Positions 52,342 to 63,991 of a DNA stretch of 64,000 bases are shown piece after piece; the stretch's first letter is position 1, and every line of letters starts with the position of its first letter. The notes below the pieces were generated by a model. The model saw only the letters and a program-made list of their open reading frames with translations. It ran no database searches and was not told the origin of the DNA. The stretch spans positions 2,257,001-2,321,000 of the forward strand of contig JAUCEF010000010.1 of assembly GCA_033558025.1 (NCBI GenBank), given 5' to 3'. The DNA comes from Phytophthora sp. 'mugwort' (lineage: Eukaryota > Oomycota > Peronosporomycetes > Peronosporales > Peronosporaceae). The translations under genes were made by a program, and so were the position numbers.

Positions 52342-53262
52342 CTATTTGGTCATCAGGTAGCGCTCATACGCGCCCTTAGAAGAGCGGCCGAAGAGGAGCA
52401 CACGAGGCGGCTGGAGCTGATCCAGGTAGGCATCAGCTCCGTGGGACTCCTTTGGAGAGAAGTACCCGGGAGCGTACCCCATGGCGAGGAAGATAATACA
52501 TTTGCGCAGGCGATGGGTCGCCGGGACGTGCACTTCCTTTTGACGAGCAGCCTGGTATTTCGAATGCTTCCCGTCGAGATCGCTAAAGATCTCTCGGTCC
52601 ACTTGCCCCTCTTCCTCCTCGTCGGATGAAAAGCTAAAGAGACCTCTCAATTTTGAAACTGATGGTCCCCAACTCTTCACGGAGTGGGGACCGGGAATCA
52701 GCGTGTCTCTTCCGGCTGACTTCCAAAGCCGCTGCCGCCTTCCCAGCCTTGAAGAGAGCAGACGCCTCAGCGGGCGTCATGCTCTTGATCGGAAGACGAG
52801 GTTGTCTTCGTCCTCCTTAAGTAAGCCAGGACTCTTCTGACGTTCAGGCGTCTTAAGCCCGTCGCCATCGTCGCCATGCCGAATGGATAGCGGGTACGCG
52901 ATCCAATTGAAGCAGATTGGCTGGTCACCATCAGACCCCTTGATGAGCTGATCCCGGAGGTCATTGCCACCCCAGGAAATGGGAGACTTGTCCAATTCCT
53001 CTTCGTAGTTCACGAGGAGGTCCGGATCCTCCACAGGAGGATCAGGGGCCTTGGGGGTCACCCTGGATGCCACCTTGGTGGATACCTTAGGAGATAGCTT
53101 TATTTTTGAAACAAAACGAATGTCTTCTGTACGAAAAGACCGAGGCATCGACTTTTGTACTGGACAATAAACTATGTATTGTTTTGGACGACTGCCTTGT
53201 GAGTTTCTTCTTACACATAACCCTAATCGGAACGCCCAATCAGCAGCAATATTAGCCTGCAC
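52342..53262 (-). pseudogene. Unidentified retrotransposon-like protein, possibly gag
   Basis: The minus-strand frame 52777-53262 starts MQANIAADWAFRLGLCVRRN and is charged (APDPPVEDPDLLVNYEEELD). A shifted frame over 52780-52690 reads MTPAEASALFKAGKAAAALE. 52342-52680 has an acidic stretch FSSDEEEEGQVDREIFSDLD. The order of charged blocks and an Ala-rich helix is gag-like, but no diagnostic motif is present. Assignment is weak. Confidence 0.25.
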
Positions 53263-53299
53263 TGAATCGACTGGTGCTTAGAATCTTGTGATACGCTGA

Positions 53300-55200
53300 G
53301 CTTGGAGCTCAATTTGGTCAAAACCAGTAAACATTATGACCATGTCATCGCACTTAACTGGAGTCTCATCGACAACCTTCGCGGCGAGAAACGCATTAAG
53401 CACAAGCTCGACGCCATGCATCCGATAGGAGTGATTGCAAGTCAGCTCAAGCGCTGTACAGTTCTGTTTCATCAACGTCGACGAGCATCCCATGCGGTAC
53501 CTAATCTACTGCAGCAAGTCGGAGCCGTGCGCTCCTGCGCATCCTGCCTGCAAATCCAAACTCAGGACCGTGTGCTGTGACCGCACGCACCAATGTCATA
53601 TATACCAACATACCGAGCACGCTTCTTTAACGACCCTGCCAAGCGCACGGAGCTATCCCTCGAAATGAAAGCAGCAATCCGCGAGCTGGTGGAGAAGACA
53701 TTAAGCCAGCCCGTATTCGCTATGTGTTGGTCGACAGCTTCGTGCTGTCGTCAGGCGCTTTGCCCGCGCTGAAGCAAATCCAAAACTCTGTTTACAGCTA
53801 CAGACGAAGCAAGCTGACGAATACCGACATTGTTGACCAGATGGAATAGATTGCTGCTGTAGCTCGCCTCACGGACGAGCTACCGGACCCTATGCCGATT
53901 TCATTCGGGTACCCTTGGCTGAGGACGGATCACTGGCCCTAGGCGATGGCAGTGATGAGGATCCCTTAGTGATTGGTATTACGACGAATTTCTTGCTAAA
54001 GTCTTCTGCCAGGGATCCTGGCACGTTCGTATTCCACATGGATGCTACATTCAAGCATGTCACATGTGCGTACCCACTCATTGTCTGTGCGGTCTCAGAT
54101 GCTGCACGTCAGTCTACCGCACGACATTCTTCAGAACGTCTCAAGAACTGTCGCGCAGTACACACACGCTCTCCGCAACCTCATTGAGATTTTGAAGACT
54201 GTACTGGGGCGAATCCTTTTGGTCCGATCTTGCATTGGAGATGCTGAAGACGCGCAGTTCAATGCAGTCGAGTAAACACTAGCTGTTCCGAGTCAGTTTT
54301 CGACGGGTTCTACCATGGACAACCTGATGTGCTTTTTCCATGTGGTGGAAAACGTCAAGAAGCGCGTATCAAGTCTCACGAACAATTCGAAGTATCTGGT
54401 CTATCGACTAATCTACAAGATGCACTTTGTCATGATGCCACCGCACTCGTCGTACTTCAGGTGCGAGCTGAAACCCTGTGGCAAGCTGCCCCCGTGATAA
54501 GAAGATTTGCCTAGTACTTCTCCGGACATGGATCAAGTCAAAAATTTGCAAGTGGCAGTGTTTCTGGTTCCCACCGGGTTTGAGAAGACAAACAACCCCG
54601 TGGAGCCGTTCAACAATGTCATTAAGCGCGATTACACCCTGTGAGTCCGCATTGAGTTGTGCGCTTTGCTCACGAAGGTGCCGTCGATGTGTCGCCATCG
54701 TTTTATCATTAACCTAACCTTTGCTCGAAGTCAAAGCCATCGACCACACTGATTGCTAGATCGAAGCGATTGACCGCGGCTAAGCAAATGAGGTCACTCT
54801 AGCTCGTCACAGCGTGTAGTTTCGCTTGGATGGTTCCAGTGGACGGCCAAGTAAATACAATGTCCGCAGTTGGCTCGACCCCAAGAAAACGCCAATAATG
54901 CTGAGGAAGGCGAGCGAAACAACCGTCGAATGGAGCGCCTTGGTCAGCCATTGGTGATATGGACAGTGGGGTTAGGTGCAGGAACATGCGGTTCCCGAGC
55001 TTTCTACAAGTTTGGAGCTTGTTTGCACCTTCTCGCCTGCTTAAAACACGCCAACCAGAAATTTCCAGGCTGTCCAGGAACAGAGCGCCGCTTTGTAGAT
55101 AGGCCTATGAAGCGTCCCAAGCCATTAACAGGAAGCCACTGTGGTCGCGCGGCGGTTGTTCCCTGCATGTATGTGTGGACTAGATCACAATCGAGTCCGC
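53300..55200 (+). pseudogene. MULE (Mutator-like) transposase, decayed
   Basis: An N-terminal Cys/His region reads HPMRYLIYCSKSEPCAPAHP (about 53490-53540), a FLYWCH-like finger. Near 53660-53700 comes MKAAIRELVEKTLSQ. The catalytic block FVFHMDATFKHVTCAYPLIV (54028-54085) matches the MULE DAT...Y-P motif. Then MDNLMCFFHVVENVKKRVSS (54315-54375) is the C-terminal catalytic region. At 54980-55110 RAFYKFGACLHLLACLK and RRFVDRPMKRPK form a SWIM-type zinc finger with its CxH. At least five stops or shifts occur. No terminal inverted repeats were found. Confidence 0.65.
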
Positions 55201-57240
55201 CAGACTGTCTCGCGTTTTATACAACTTCGTGGGCAGTGCTGCAGGTTTCGCTAAGAAAAACTTCTAGAAAAATATACTTTCTTCTTTCTCGACGTACTTT
55301 GATGAGATTCTGGACGGCGAAGCGCGTAGAGAAAGCGGTTGTTTCGGATCCTTAATCGAATAGGTATACTGCCTGCTAGGCACCGAAGCCGGAACTTCAG
55401 TTGAATTGGGGCTGCAACTTTAACAATTCAATACTTTGTGATCGATTTTTTAGTTGAAGGCAACCATCCGCGGTATGGTTAGTATGCACTAGTCTATAGA
55501 TGTTCTTGGAAGACGTCAATACAAAGTAATCCAATGTTCAAAAATTTTGTACAGCACGATTCGACGTGAGGGCTGCAAAAAGTCGGCATATGTATCTTGA
55601 AGTTGATCAAACTACGGATTGCATTTTTCTATGGGATGCATGCATGGCAAGCAAACGTTTAGCATTATCTAATTATATTTATGGTAGCACTCATAGTAAA
55701 AACGTCGACGCTTTTAATCCGTTTCCCTTACGCCCTGCTTCTTAGATTTTCGAGATTCGCTCAAGTTGTCGAGCAGACGCTTCCTCTTACCCAATTTACC
55801 CCACTTACCTTTTGCTGCTGCACTGGATCGGACAGTTTTCAGGGGGTGGTAGCTTCTACTGAAACCGACCCTTCCTTCTTCGTAATTTGTTTCATCCCAT
55901 TATCACCCTTTTATAACGGAGTACACCAACAGCAGCGACAGCCAGGCGTCCTTGGAACCTCTGCGCGACCCTGAATCAATCTCCGTTGCGTACCGAAAGG
56001 AATCGAATCGGCTTTGCCTTATACAATAACGCCCCCAAAGCTGCCACCCCACTTGTCCTTGGTCGGAATCCCTGGCTGAAATCCGTGCTGCACGCATGAG
56101 GAACTAAATTGTGAGATGCACGACATCTCCGAATACTGAACAAGCACATCCGCAAAGTGCACTCTAGCATGCGGTTGAAGGAGTTTCTCTTGTCGGTCCC
56201 CTTGAACAAGTCGACGCAGTTCGGTGAAAAGAATACCCCAATCTTGAAGTACTTCCTAGCGCTGGGTGGGGTGGAAGAAAGACACCACCTAGCCGTGATC
56301 AACATGCACTGGAGTTTCGCGGTTGCCAGCTTGTTACCAGAATTCTGAGTCGTAGACGTATGCCTCGCTTCGGTTCAAGTGAATCTTTGAATAATAGCCG
56401 AATAGGTTGACATACAACTGTTCTACTGGGCTCTTCTGGTTAGCGTTTCATCGTGCCTGGGCGACTTCTTTCAGATGCGTAGGAGTATCTTCTGTTTCCA
56501 GAAGCTCATTCATGTGTTTAGGTTCATTTCGTAGTTTCTTCTTTCTTCGAAACCCTGCGACGTCGTCGCACGCCTGGCGAAATGCAAGGGCAGGCGCACT
56601 ACTCTTCACAGCCATATTCCACGAGGATCCACCTGCAATACAATGACCGTGAAACCTTGGAATGCGCTTGTAGATTTCGGCAAGATGATAACTTTTATCG
56701 CCAAAGTCTCCAGTGATAGCGATGAGGCGAAGCTGCTCCACATATCCATCGTTCATATTTGCTTGTTTACACACTGTAGTGATAGACACTAGTCTAGTCG
56801 GCATAAACTTGAACTTGGTGTCCTTCCTGCTGGCGCCTCGCGCTCCTTGGGAGATTCCCGTAGCTCTGCTTGTCCTGGGCGGCGCAACGATCTCTATCAA
56901 CAAAATTATGTGGCTCTTCCTGGTGGTAGGCAGCCTGATGCGTGCGCGCCAGCTTTCGTCGAAGTGTTTATGCCCCTGTGTCTCTTGCTAGTTACCACTA
57001 GCTTGTGCTGGACGGGGTATCCCCCAACGAGGGCGGCCTGCGACAACTCCAGCAGCTGGCGCGACTTCTCCTGAGCCGCTAGGCCCGACGAGTCTTCCTT
57101 GGCAAACGCACCAGCTAGTTCTGCTGTTCCTGATAAAGGACGATCTCTAAAGGACGCGGCGGCGTCGCTGGGCAAAGCTCCTGCTGTTCTGGGGGCGGTC
57201 GCGGCGTTGAACGGCTTGTATACTACGAGAGATCCCTCTT
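55201..57240. other. Stretch with short open frames, no supported gene
   Basis: Frames of 60-150 codons on both strands (for example minus 56448-56903, with CDDVAGFRRKKKLRNEPKHM) are not recognised and change frame often. They could be remains of an old gene on the minus strand between 57175 and 55900, but no motif supports a name. Confidence 0.3.
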
Positions 57241-57528
57241 CGACAGGCTCTCTTTGCTGCTGCTTCGGTGAGTGGCGTTCGCGAAATGCTGACGTGTACT
57301 ACACTATTAGTGACATGTTCCTATTCCTCCTCCAAACCCTGCATGTGCGGCCACTATTTTCAGGAATGAAAGGACGCAAGCTAAAAATATACATCAAGTT
57401 TCAAACCGAGTGCCGCCGCCTACGCGGCGGTGGGTTTAGTATTGGTCCAAGTAGGTGGACCTGCGCATGAACAGCTGCGGGCAAGACCGAGCACGGTCGG
57501 CACCACTCTCGCACACCCTACATGTGAC

Positions 57529-59073
57529 CAGGGGCGGAGCCAGGGTCTATTAGGGAGGGGGGGGGAGTGCCCCCCCCCCCCCCCCCCCGAACTTGGTCAG
57601 CCATCTCAACAAAAAATCGTCGTTGAGTGTAGACGACGTCCTTATAAGTCAATGCGTCGATCTGTAATAGCAGTAAAGTGATCGAGAGTCACGATTCAGC
57701 GCCAAAATCAACAGATTTGACGTTCAGTCTTCATCAATCGTTGTACTGAGATGTGTTTTCACCCGCTTCATAGCCGAAAACGACCTCTCCGTGCTTACGG
57801 TTACAACGGGGAGTGTGCATACCAATTTGACCACGCTATTTAATGACTCCGGTGTTTGCACACACGAAACGTATCAAAATTGACATATTTTCTCGTTTTG
57901 CTTCACAACTTGCTTCGTCCACAAAAATTGAGAAGCATCCATCAGCCAATTCCCCTCGTACAGTCGTGTTTCGCACGATGTCGGCGGCGCAATGCACAAG
58001 CTGCTTCTGAATATCAGGGGAGGTGTACATTACCCGCATCAGATCTCATGAGTATAGAAAATCAGGAACGTGTGCCTTCATGAAGTCAATCATTTGAAAA
58101 AGTTGCCTTTATTCATCGACATGGCCTATTAGTCAAGTACAAGTTCGAGTTAGCAACAAACAGAGATAAATATTAACGATAATATACATCACCTTCTCAT
58201 CATTGCCACGAAATGGGATGCCTTGGCGAGCAAGGTGCATGCAAATATCAAAAAGGAGCCCAAGACGTTGTCGAGTTTTAATACGCTGGGGCTTGCCAGC
58301 TGACGTTATTGACAGTTGAATATGTTGTCTTGGACACAACAGCTCTGCAAATGAAGCTTCCGCGTGCTTATGCTTGGCGAATTTGTCACCAATATGGGTC
58401 AGGAAACCACCACTCTTTGCCACGGCCTGTTTCCAGTAGCGAAAACCTTTCGATAGTTGACAGAACGTAGATACATCCTTCTCCACCATCACAACCCCTC
58501 TGCTGAGGTAGCACCACAAACAGAAGGCAGCATCATCCTTCGCTGGATACTCTAACCACTTATGTCGTTCAAACCAGTGCACCTGAAAGGACCTCATTCT
58601 TCCGCAAATATCGTGTGCAGGATATTCGGTCAGGACCGGTTCGTATGCTCCCTGTTGAGCGTAGGCAAGTATAACTGAACGCCGAAGGTTGGGATCATCT
58701 GCTAGCGGTCTTAGGGCGAACAAGTTAGGAGTTCTGTCTGCTGGATCACTTCGTACAAAGTCATGAACTCGGCAATCACCGGCTTCGTCAGGAATATCAT
58801 TGTTTTTGCACCACAATAGAGCTTCTTGCTCCGCTGAAGTTGATACTGCCACCAGTTCACTGTCTGCAGGAGCGCGAACAGCTTCTGATGTAGCACAACG
58901 AGGCTGTCTTCGAAGAAGGAGGTAATTTGTGCAGTCTTAAGTCGTTTATTAGACATGTGCTTGAAAGCGTTGAAAACGCCTGTTCAAACGTGCTTCTTCG
59001 ATGATTCGATTGTGTCATGGCTACCAAGAATCAACCTGGCCCCCACGACTACTTTAAGCCGGCTCCGCCCCTA
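57529..59073 (-). mobile_element. hAT-type transposon with 8-bp target duplication, internally shortened
   Basis: The 8-bp sequence CATGTGAC flanks both sides (57521-57528 and 59074-59081). The ends read CAGGGGCGGAGCC on the left and GGCTCCGCCCCTA on the right, an inverted repeat of about 12-13 bp in typical hAT style. A long G-run and C-run foldback lies at 57556-57588. The minus-strand coding part contains only the N-terminal and central portions of the transposase, so the 1,545-bp element is a deletion derivative that cannot move itself. Confidence 0.9.
57836..58956 (-). pseudogene. hAT/ZMYM1-like transposase, N-terminal and central part
   Basis: The start near 58956 gives MSNKRLKTAQITSFFEDS. 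After a frame change the main frame (58133-58852) carries a TTF-type zinc-finger region: DICGRMRSFQVHWFERHKWL and AFCLWCYLSRGVVMVEKDVS, with its Cys pair. Then come KGFRYWKQAVAKSGGF and TRQRLGLLFDICMHLARQGI. The next frame (57836-58039) continues with the DUF4371-like FSIFVDEASCEAKRENMSIL. The C-terminal hAT dimerisation domain is missing. Confidence 0.75.
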
Positions 59074-59291
59074 CATGTGACGGCCTCCATCTTCAGGGAT
59101 GAAAAGACGCGGCCTAAAACATACGTAAACTTTCAATCAATCGTTATTTATATTTTCACCAATGGACGCCTTCGGCTAGGTTGTTTTAGACAGCGGGGCG
59201 GCATTCGCTGCGCTCGGCAGGCAATGAGATTGCGGCTCGAAATCACGTTATGGCGTGACAGACGGACGGACATTAGTGTTAATTTTTATGA

Positions 59292-59660
59292 CTAGCCGAG
59301 CGCCGCCCGCTTTGCGGGCGGTGTGTGCTTGTTGGGTCCGAACCCGTTTCGCCCGCTCCAGAGCTCGCTCCACTACCGAGAAATGCCACTTACGATTCGC
59401 TCCGGTAGTAGCGCCTCCGCTACGATCGCACCGGCTCGCTGCGCTACTCGCCGTGTTAGAATAGTAAGTGAGCTACCTACGCCTTCGGCTTCGTAGGAAG
59501 GAAAGGTTTTTAGCGTGGCCGCCTACGCTTCGCTCGGCAGCAATTTTAGCCAATTGGGAGCCGCCTCCTCTTCGCTCGGCAGCAATAGACAGTTTGAGCC
59601 AATGGGAGGCCGCCTCGCTGCGCTCGGCAACAATAAAAAGTTACTTGGCTTTGTCCAATT
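59292..59660 (-). mobile_element. Helitron-like 3' end with adjacent minisatellite
   Basis: On the minus strand the sequence reads an 8-bp hairpin (CCGCCCGC-AAA-GCGGGCGG, 59321-59303), seven bases, then CTAG (59295-59292) followed by T. That is the Helitron 3' rule: hairpin, short gap, CTRR, insertion before T. No Rep/helicase gene is present, so it would be a non-autonomous copy extending to the right. The right (5') end was not found. A related hairpin occurs at 57407-57425. Confidence 0.4.
59515..59640. repeat. Three-unit minisatellite of about 45 bp
   Basis: Units begin GGCCGCCTACGCTTCGCTCG, GCCGCCTCCTCTTCGCTCGG and GGCCGCCTCGCTGCGCTCGG at about 59517, 59561 and 59606, each followed by GCAACAATA-type and GCCAAT(T)GGGA sequence. 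A single related motif lies at about 59203. Confidence 0.65.
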
Positions 59661-61226
59661 ATAAGGGTTCTTAACTGTCACGCAGTGCTATTTTTACAAT
59701 TTCGGGCATAGTTAGAGAATCAGAACGGTAGTGGGAAATGATATTGTGGGTTGGTGGCGGTACCAAACGCAAAGCCAAGCCATGCCGAAGGGGAGGCGCA
59801 GGCGGGCAGGCAGGATTGTGACAGACAGACAGGCTACTAGAATTGATGTAGAATTATAGGACGGATACAGTAAATGCGGCAACGAAAAACCCGGCCAAAA
59901 CAATTGTACTTTTCACTGTGGAAAATTTGGTAAGATAATCAAAATCGATCCCTACACTTGTTTTTGTACCGCAGATGGTTTTACGTTTTTTCTCTATCAT
60001 TTCGTGTATTTTATACATATTTAGGTGCTGTTAATGCAAAATCCCTGTACATTTTATGCCGACTCAGACAAATCAATTCGGCTTTGCGGCTCATTTACTA
60101 TGTGGGATGCCATTCAGTTGTGTCGACTTTTTCTGTCGTTGTCTGTAAGCGTGCATGTGGCAGTTGGGCGAGGTCCTGCACGAAAATGACTTTCTCTTAG
60201 TTAAGCACCCCCTGATGCTGGAATCTATATCGTTTCATATTACGTTGAAAGGATGCGAGGGAATCACTACTTATGTTTGTATACTGCTGTTTTGGGGGAA
60301 TTGTGTTTATTTCTGTTGGGGGTGTATTCCATGACTAGGGATTCATATTGAGGGGTTATCTGTAGCTGGTTCCGAGCCACTCGACGCTGATGTGGTGGTG
60401 GTGGAGCATATCGAGGTGGCGCTAAATACTTGCTGTAAGAACGAATACTTCTCTCTTCTCGCAGAAGACGACACCGGCTTCCCTAGGGGGATACACGCAG
60501 CGACATTGGTTCCATTGTTCCCGGCTCAGAAGGCGTTGAAGAAGCACGCGGCACAAAGCGAGCCCGATGGAAGAAGACACTGAACACCAAAGAGGTAGAT
60601 AGCGAAAGAGAAGAGTAGATAAAATCAATAATCGAGCACCAAAGAGGTAGATATGTAGCGAAATAAATAAATCAATATCGGTCTTAAACCAAATGGACAC
60701 ACTTGTGTGCAGAACATTAAATGCATTAGACAGGGCAAACATTTGAAATATAGAAAAAACAGATTAGCATTTTTTGGCATTTCTTACTGTGTTCCAGTAG
60801 GACCTGATGCCAGAAATGCCCATAAAAACAGTTTTGACATTTCAACCCGGACTACTCAGCTTGGACTAAACTTCCACGATGCTCAAATGAATCTGATATT
60901 AATCTTGATCAATTTACGAATAACCCAGACCTGGCAGTTTTGGCGTTAAGACCGTTCTGTTTTTGTTGTAAATTACTGGCCTCACAATTGTACTACTGGA
61001 GCAGCTTAGCTCGTATCCCTTAGGTTTTGTGCCGGATAGCTTTTGTACTACAGTTCTTGCAATGGTGTGACAGTTAAATTATTGCGAGAGGTTGGGAAAG
61101 TTAGAGAAGGATGGAGGATAGCACGGAGAGATCATGCACTCCACAAGCTACACTTGGCAGCACAGGCAGCCTTCTCCACCACAGCTATCCTTGTCTTCTT
61201 TGTATCTGTGGTGTTTGCGGTGTGAA
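59661..61226. other. Intergenic stretch, nothing supported
   Basis: Short frames only. One Cys-rich reading near 59860-59980 (KCGNEKPGQNNCTFHCGKFG, then CFCTA) is coding-like, with a GTAAG at its end, but no family or start is recognised. No RNA gene was seen. Confidence 0.3.
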
Positions 61227-61390
61227 TTACTGATTAACGAAAAACAAGGCCAGTTACAAGTGTTTTGAACGGTATCAGGCAGGGATACAAATGTTGTGCC
61301 CCGGGATATTACTGATTGACGAAGAACAAAGTCAATTACAAATGTTTTGAACGGTATCAGGCAGGGACATAAATGCTGTGACCCAGCCTG
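61227..61390. repeat. 82-bp tandem duplication
   Basis: Two copies with about 88% identity start TTACTGATTAACGAAAAACA at 61227 and TTACTGATTGACGAAGAACA at 61309. Both contain GTTTTGAACGGTATCAGGCA. No coding meaning is seen. Confidence 0.8.
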
Positions 61391-61566
61391 CAATAACTCA
61401 CTAGTTCGGCCATGCTCTCGCGCATTCATACCTCGAACTCGAGTAGTGACGAAGCCTCACAATCCGCCAGAGGATAACACGATAGACGAGCTTACTGGCG
61501 AAAAAATCTACGATGGCGACGGGTATGATGCGCTGACAACGACGAGCCTATGTATACAACGGAGGG

Positions 61567-61607
61567 CATATGTGTGTGTGTGTGTGTTGGGAGAGGGGGG
61601 GGGGGCA
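61567..61607. repeat. (TG)n microsatellite plus G-run
   Basis: A TGTGTG run is followed by a stretch of G. It lies near the 3' end of the DIRS-like element, between the recombinase gene and the duplication. Confidence 0.8.
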
Positions 61608-61739
61608 ATACATTTCCTCGGACAATACAAATACGAGGGCGTGGCGAGGCGGCCCCCGAATGATGGGCCTCACGAGGCCTTGGATAGGCCGAGTCTTACA
61701 CCGTTTGCTTTGCCAACCCCGCTGTCGCAGCTTGCACCG

Positions 61740-62709
61740 AGCATTCCTCGTAGCAGTTGGACATCCACCTGCCCAACAATTTAACTGATAGGCTATCAAC
61801 CTGTCCGTTTAGCAGCGCTGTTGCACCACCGATCCGCAGCGAGTGTGTAGCGTAGTTTCTTGGCGCGACGCCTGATTTCATGACGACCTTCTTGAGCGCA
61901 TTCACCACCGCTGTCGAGTTCAAATCCAGGCACAGGTGCTCGTCCTTCGTCCTGCCGAGCTGTTCCCTAGCTATCTTTATTTGTCGTAATGCTCGAATTG
62001 GGCGTAAAGGACTCGTCAGATACTTCCATGGTCCTCCACTCCCCAAGTCCGTACAGCGTTCGTTGCCCCTTCCAGACCGATGGTTACTGCTTCCACCGTC
62101 TAGCTGACGCTTCCAAGCCCTTTCTATCCGCGAACAGGGCATTCTAGTCCTTCAGGCAGTAGCTACTTCTCCGTTGGCCTACCACCAGATAATCGGATCG
62201 CAGCAGCAGAAAAAAAAAATGCCAGGAGTACGCTGCCAGACAAAAGATGATGCCATGGGCGACCGATCGTGAATGAGTGTCGCAGTAGGCGGAGAAAAGC
62301 GGGTGTGACTGGGTATTTCTTTCGGATCGGACATTCTCGTGATAATTTGGAGAATCACCCGCAGCTCGGGCGACCTTAAACGTTGATATTTTCATAACAT
62401 TTGTGGTACCAGATCACAGATGAGATCTTGGGCTGGACGGTGGTGTAGTGGTTACCACGATTTGTTTTTGGACGGGTTCCATCCGTAGTTCCACAGGTAA
62501 GTCGAGAAGTATCCCAACTTGGTCCCGCTAGACCGTCCGGCGCTCGAAAGCCACGGTGGCCACTTCATCATGCGCGAAAATCGCGACCATTGCTTCCACG
62601 CCGCACTGTATTTGGTCGTGGTATTTCCAGCCAGGGCTTGTTCATACAACATGCCGCCCACACGGCGAAGAGATCGCCGAGGGGTGATAGCACCGGCACC
62701 TGTGTCCAT
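61740..62709 (-). pseudogene. DIRS-like tyrosine recombinase
   Basis: The N-terminal core-binding part (62452-62709) reads TTKYSAAWKQWSRFSRMMKW and LGYFSTYLWNYGWN. A decayed middle (62380-62150) has FLLLRSDYLVVGQRRSSYCL, with the first catalytic Arg of the LLRxxEY motif position. The C-terminal part (61740-62010) shows THSLRIGGATALLNGQ (HxxR) and LLGRWMSNCYEECSV (catalytic Tyr region). A stop at 62143 and a shift near 62450 inactivate it. The enzyme would insert circular cDNA without target duplication. Confidence 0.8.
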
Positions 62710-62749
62710 GACGCAGAGAGGTTAGTCCAGGAGTCCCAAAGTGGGTCAG

Positions 62750-63139
62750 TGCTGATAAATTACCATGATCCCGCGTCCGCAATCTCATTAATTGGGTTTG
62801 TCCCGGAATATGTTCTGCTGAGAGCACGAGGTGATATAGCAGTTCCGCCAAGGATAACAGCCGACTGAACAATTGATCAATTGGTTGCTTGCTGAGCCGT
62901 TTATTTGGCCAGACGACTGCCGCCATGTTGTCGATGTGAAGGAGGACACGCGCATGCTCCCGCCCGGGTTCCCAGTGGAATGCTGCCAGCACAGCACACT
63001 TAAGATCGCGGAAATTAATCGAGTACTCCTTGTGGTCGGATCGAATGGCCTTCTGTTCTGCGTTGTAAACTGTAGCCGCAGGTACTCGCGTCGGGCTGGA
63101 GTAATAGCACACAGACCAGATTCTGAGGTGCCTATGCAT
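62750..63139 (-). pseudogene. DIRS-like RNase H domain
   Basis: INFRDLKCAVLAAFHWEPGR gives the Glu-region helix, and VLLHIDNMAAVVWPNKRLSK contains the catalytic Asp. AELLYHLVLSAEHIPGQTQL ends the domain. A frameshift separates it from RT, and another near 62815 cuts the C-terminus. Confidence 0.75.
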
Positions 63140-63142
63140 ATG

Positions 63143-63991
63143 TCAACTGATGGCTGGACTGCTCGTGCATGTTGGGCGACATGGAACCCATTGAAACGCG
63201 GTTTCTGGATTAAAAGGCTCGGAACCAGCACAGTTCATCAAGCACTTCGATACCGAGACGCTCCGTTCGAATGGCTGCATTTGGATTGCAGTTGTGTGGA
63301 TTGGCTGATAGAATGCTCGGACTGATGGGAAACACACTGCCACGTGGTGGTACACACCCAGAAACTGGTTCAGTTCTTTCTTCGACGCTTGTTGTGACGC
63401 CAACAGCCCCTCAGCACGAAGTTGAGCTTTGATCATCTTTTCAGCGGGAATTGAGACCGTGCCACTGGTCGTATCATAGAGTAAACCCAACGCTTTGCCT
63501 ACCGAGCTCCATTGGGTGACTTTGTCCTCGTTGATTGCGGCGGTCCCAATTACATCAACCATTGCTCGGCTGAGAGCAATGTTCGCATCACGGCACCTTG
63601 CACCGGTGTTCAAATTTAGACAGGTATAGTCGTCGCACGATACATTGCCAACAAAGGGACCTGCATCGAGCGGCGATGCTCTACTTGGCTTTGAAGGTTT
63701 GTAACGATGGTTAATAACTCGACCTGCCACATAATAGAAAGCTGGAGAGCCACACCATCCAAACCCACCAGTCCAATCGATGACCACGTGGTCGTCGAAC
63801 ATGAAGGCGAACATGTGCACTTTGATTTCGTTCATCGGCATGTGCCGAAACGCCCCGGAGACGTCTCCAACCATAAACAAAATCTCAGCGTGAGGGTGCA
63901 TCGTCCTCAGCTCGTGTATGCGCGTTGCAATATCACGAGGTGGGTTATATGTATTCGCGGTAAAACCGCTCGTGTCAGTGAATTCGTTCAC
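63143..63991 (-). pseudogene. DIRS-like reverse transcriptase
   Basis: Reads EILFMVGDVSGAFRHMPMNE (motif A with both Asp and the aromatic Phe), GGFGWCGSPAFYYVAGRVIN (motif B region) and NVSCDDYTCLNLNTGA (the xxDD box). It is followed by the connection region KELNQFLGVYHHVAVCFPSV. The frame is open for 282 codons and truncated at the right edge of the window, so this domain looks nearly intact. It would copy element RNA into circular DNA for the recombinase. Confidence 0.8.

Noticed and set aside
62436..62500. tRNA/SINE-like promoter boxes (TGGTGTAGTGGTTA and GGGTTCCATCC)
   Set aside because: The spacing and first box look like a tRNA gene, but no cloverleaf can be formed and the minus strand reads as the expected recombinase sequence of the DIRS-like element, so the match is coincidental.
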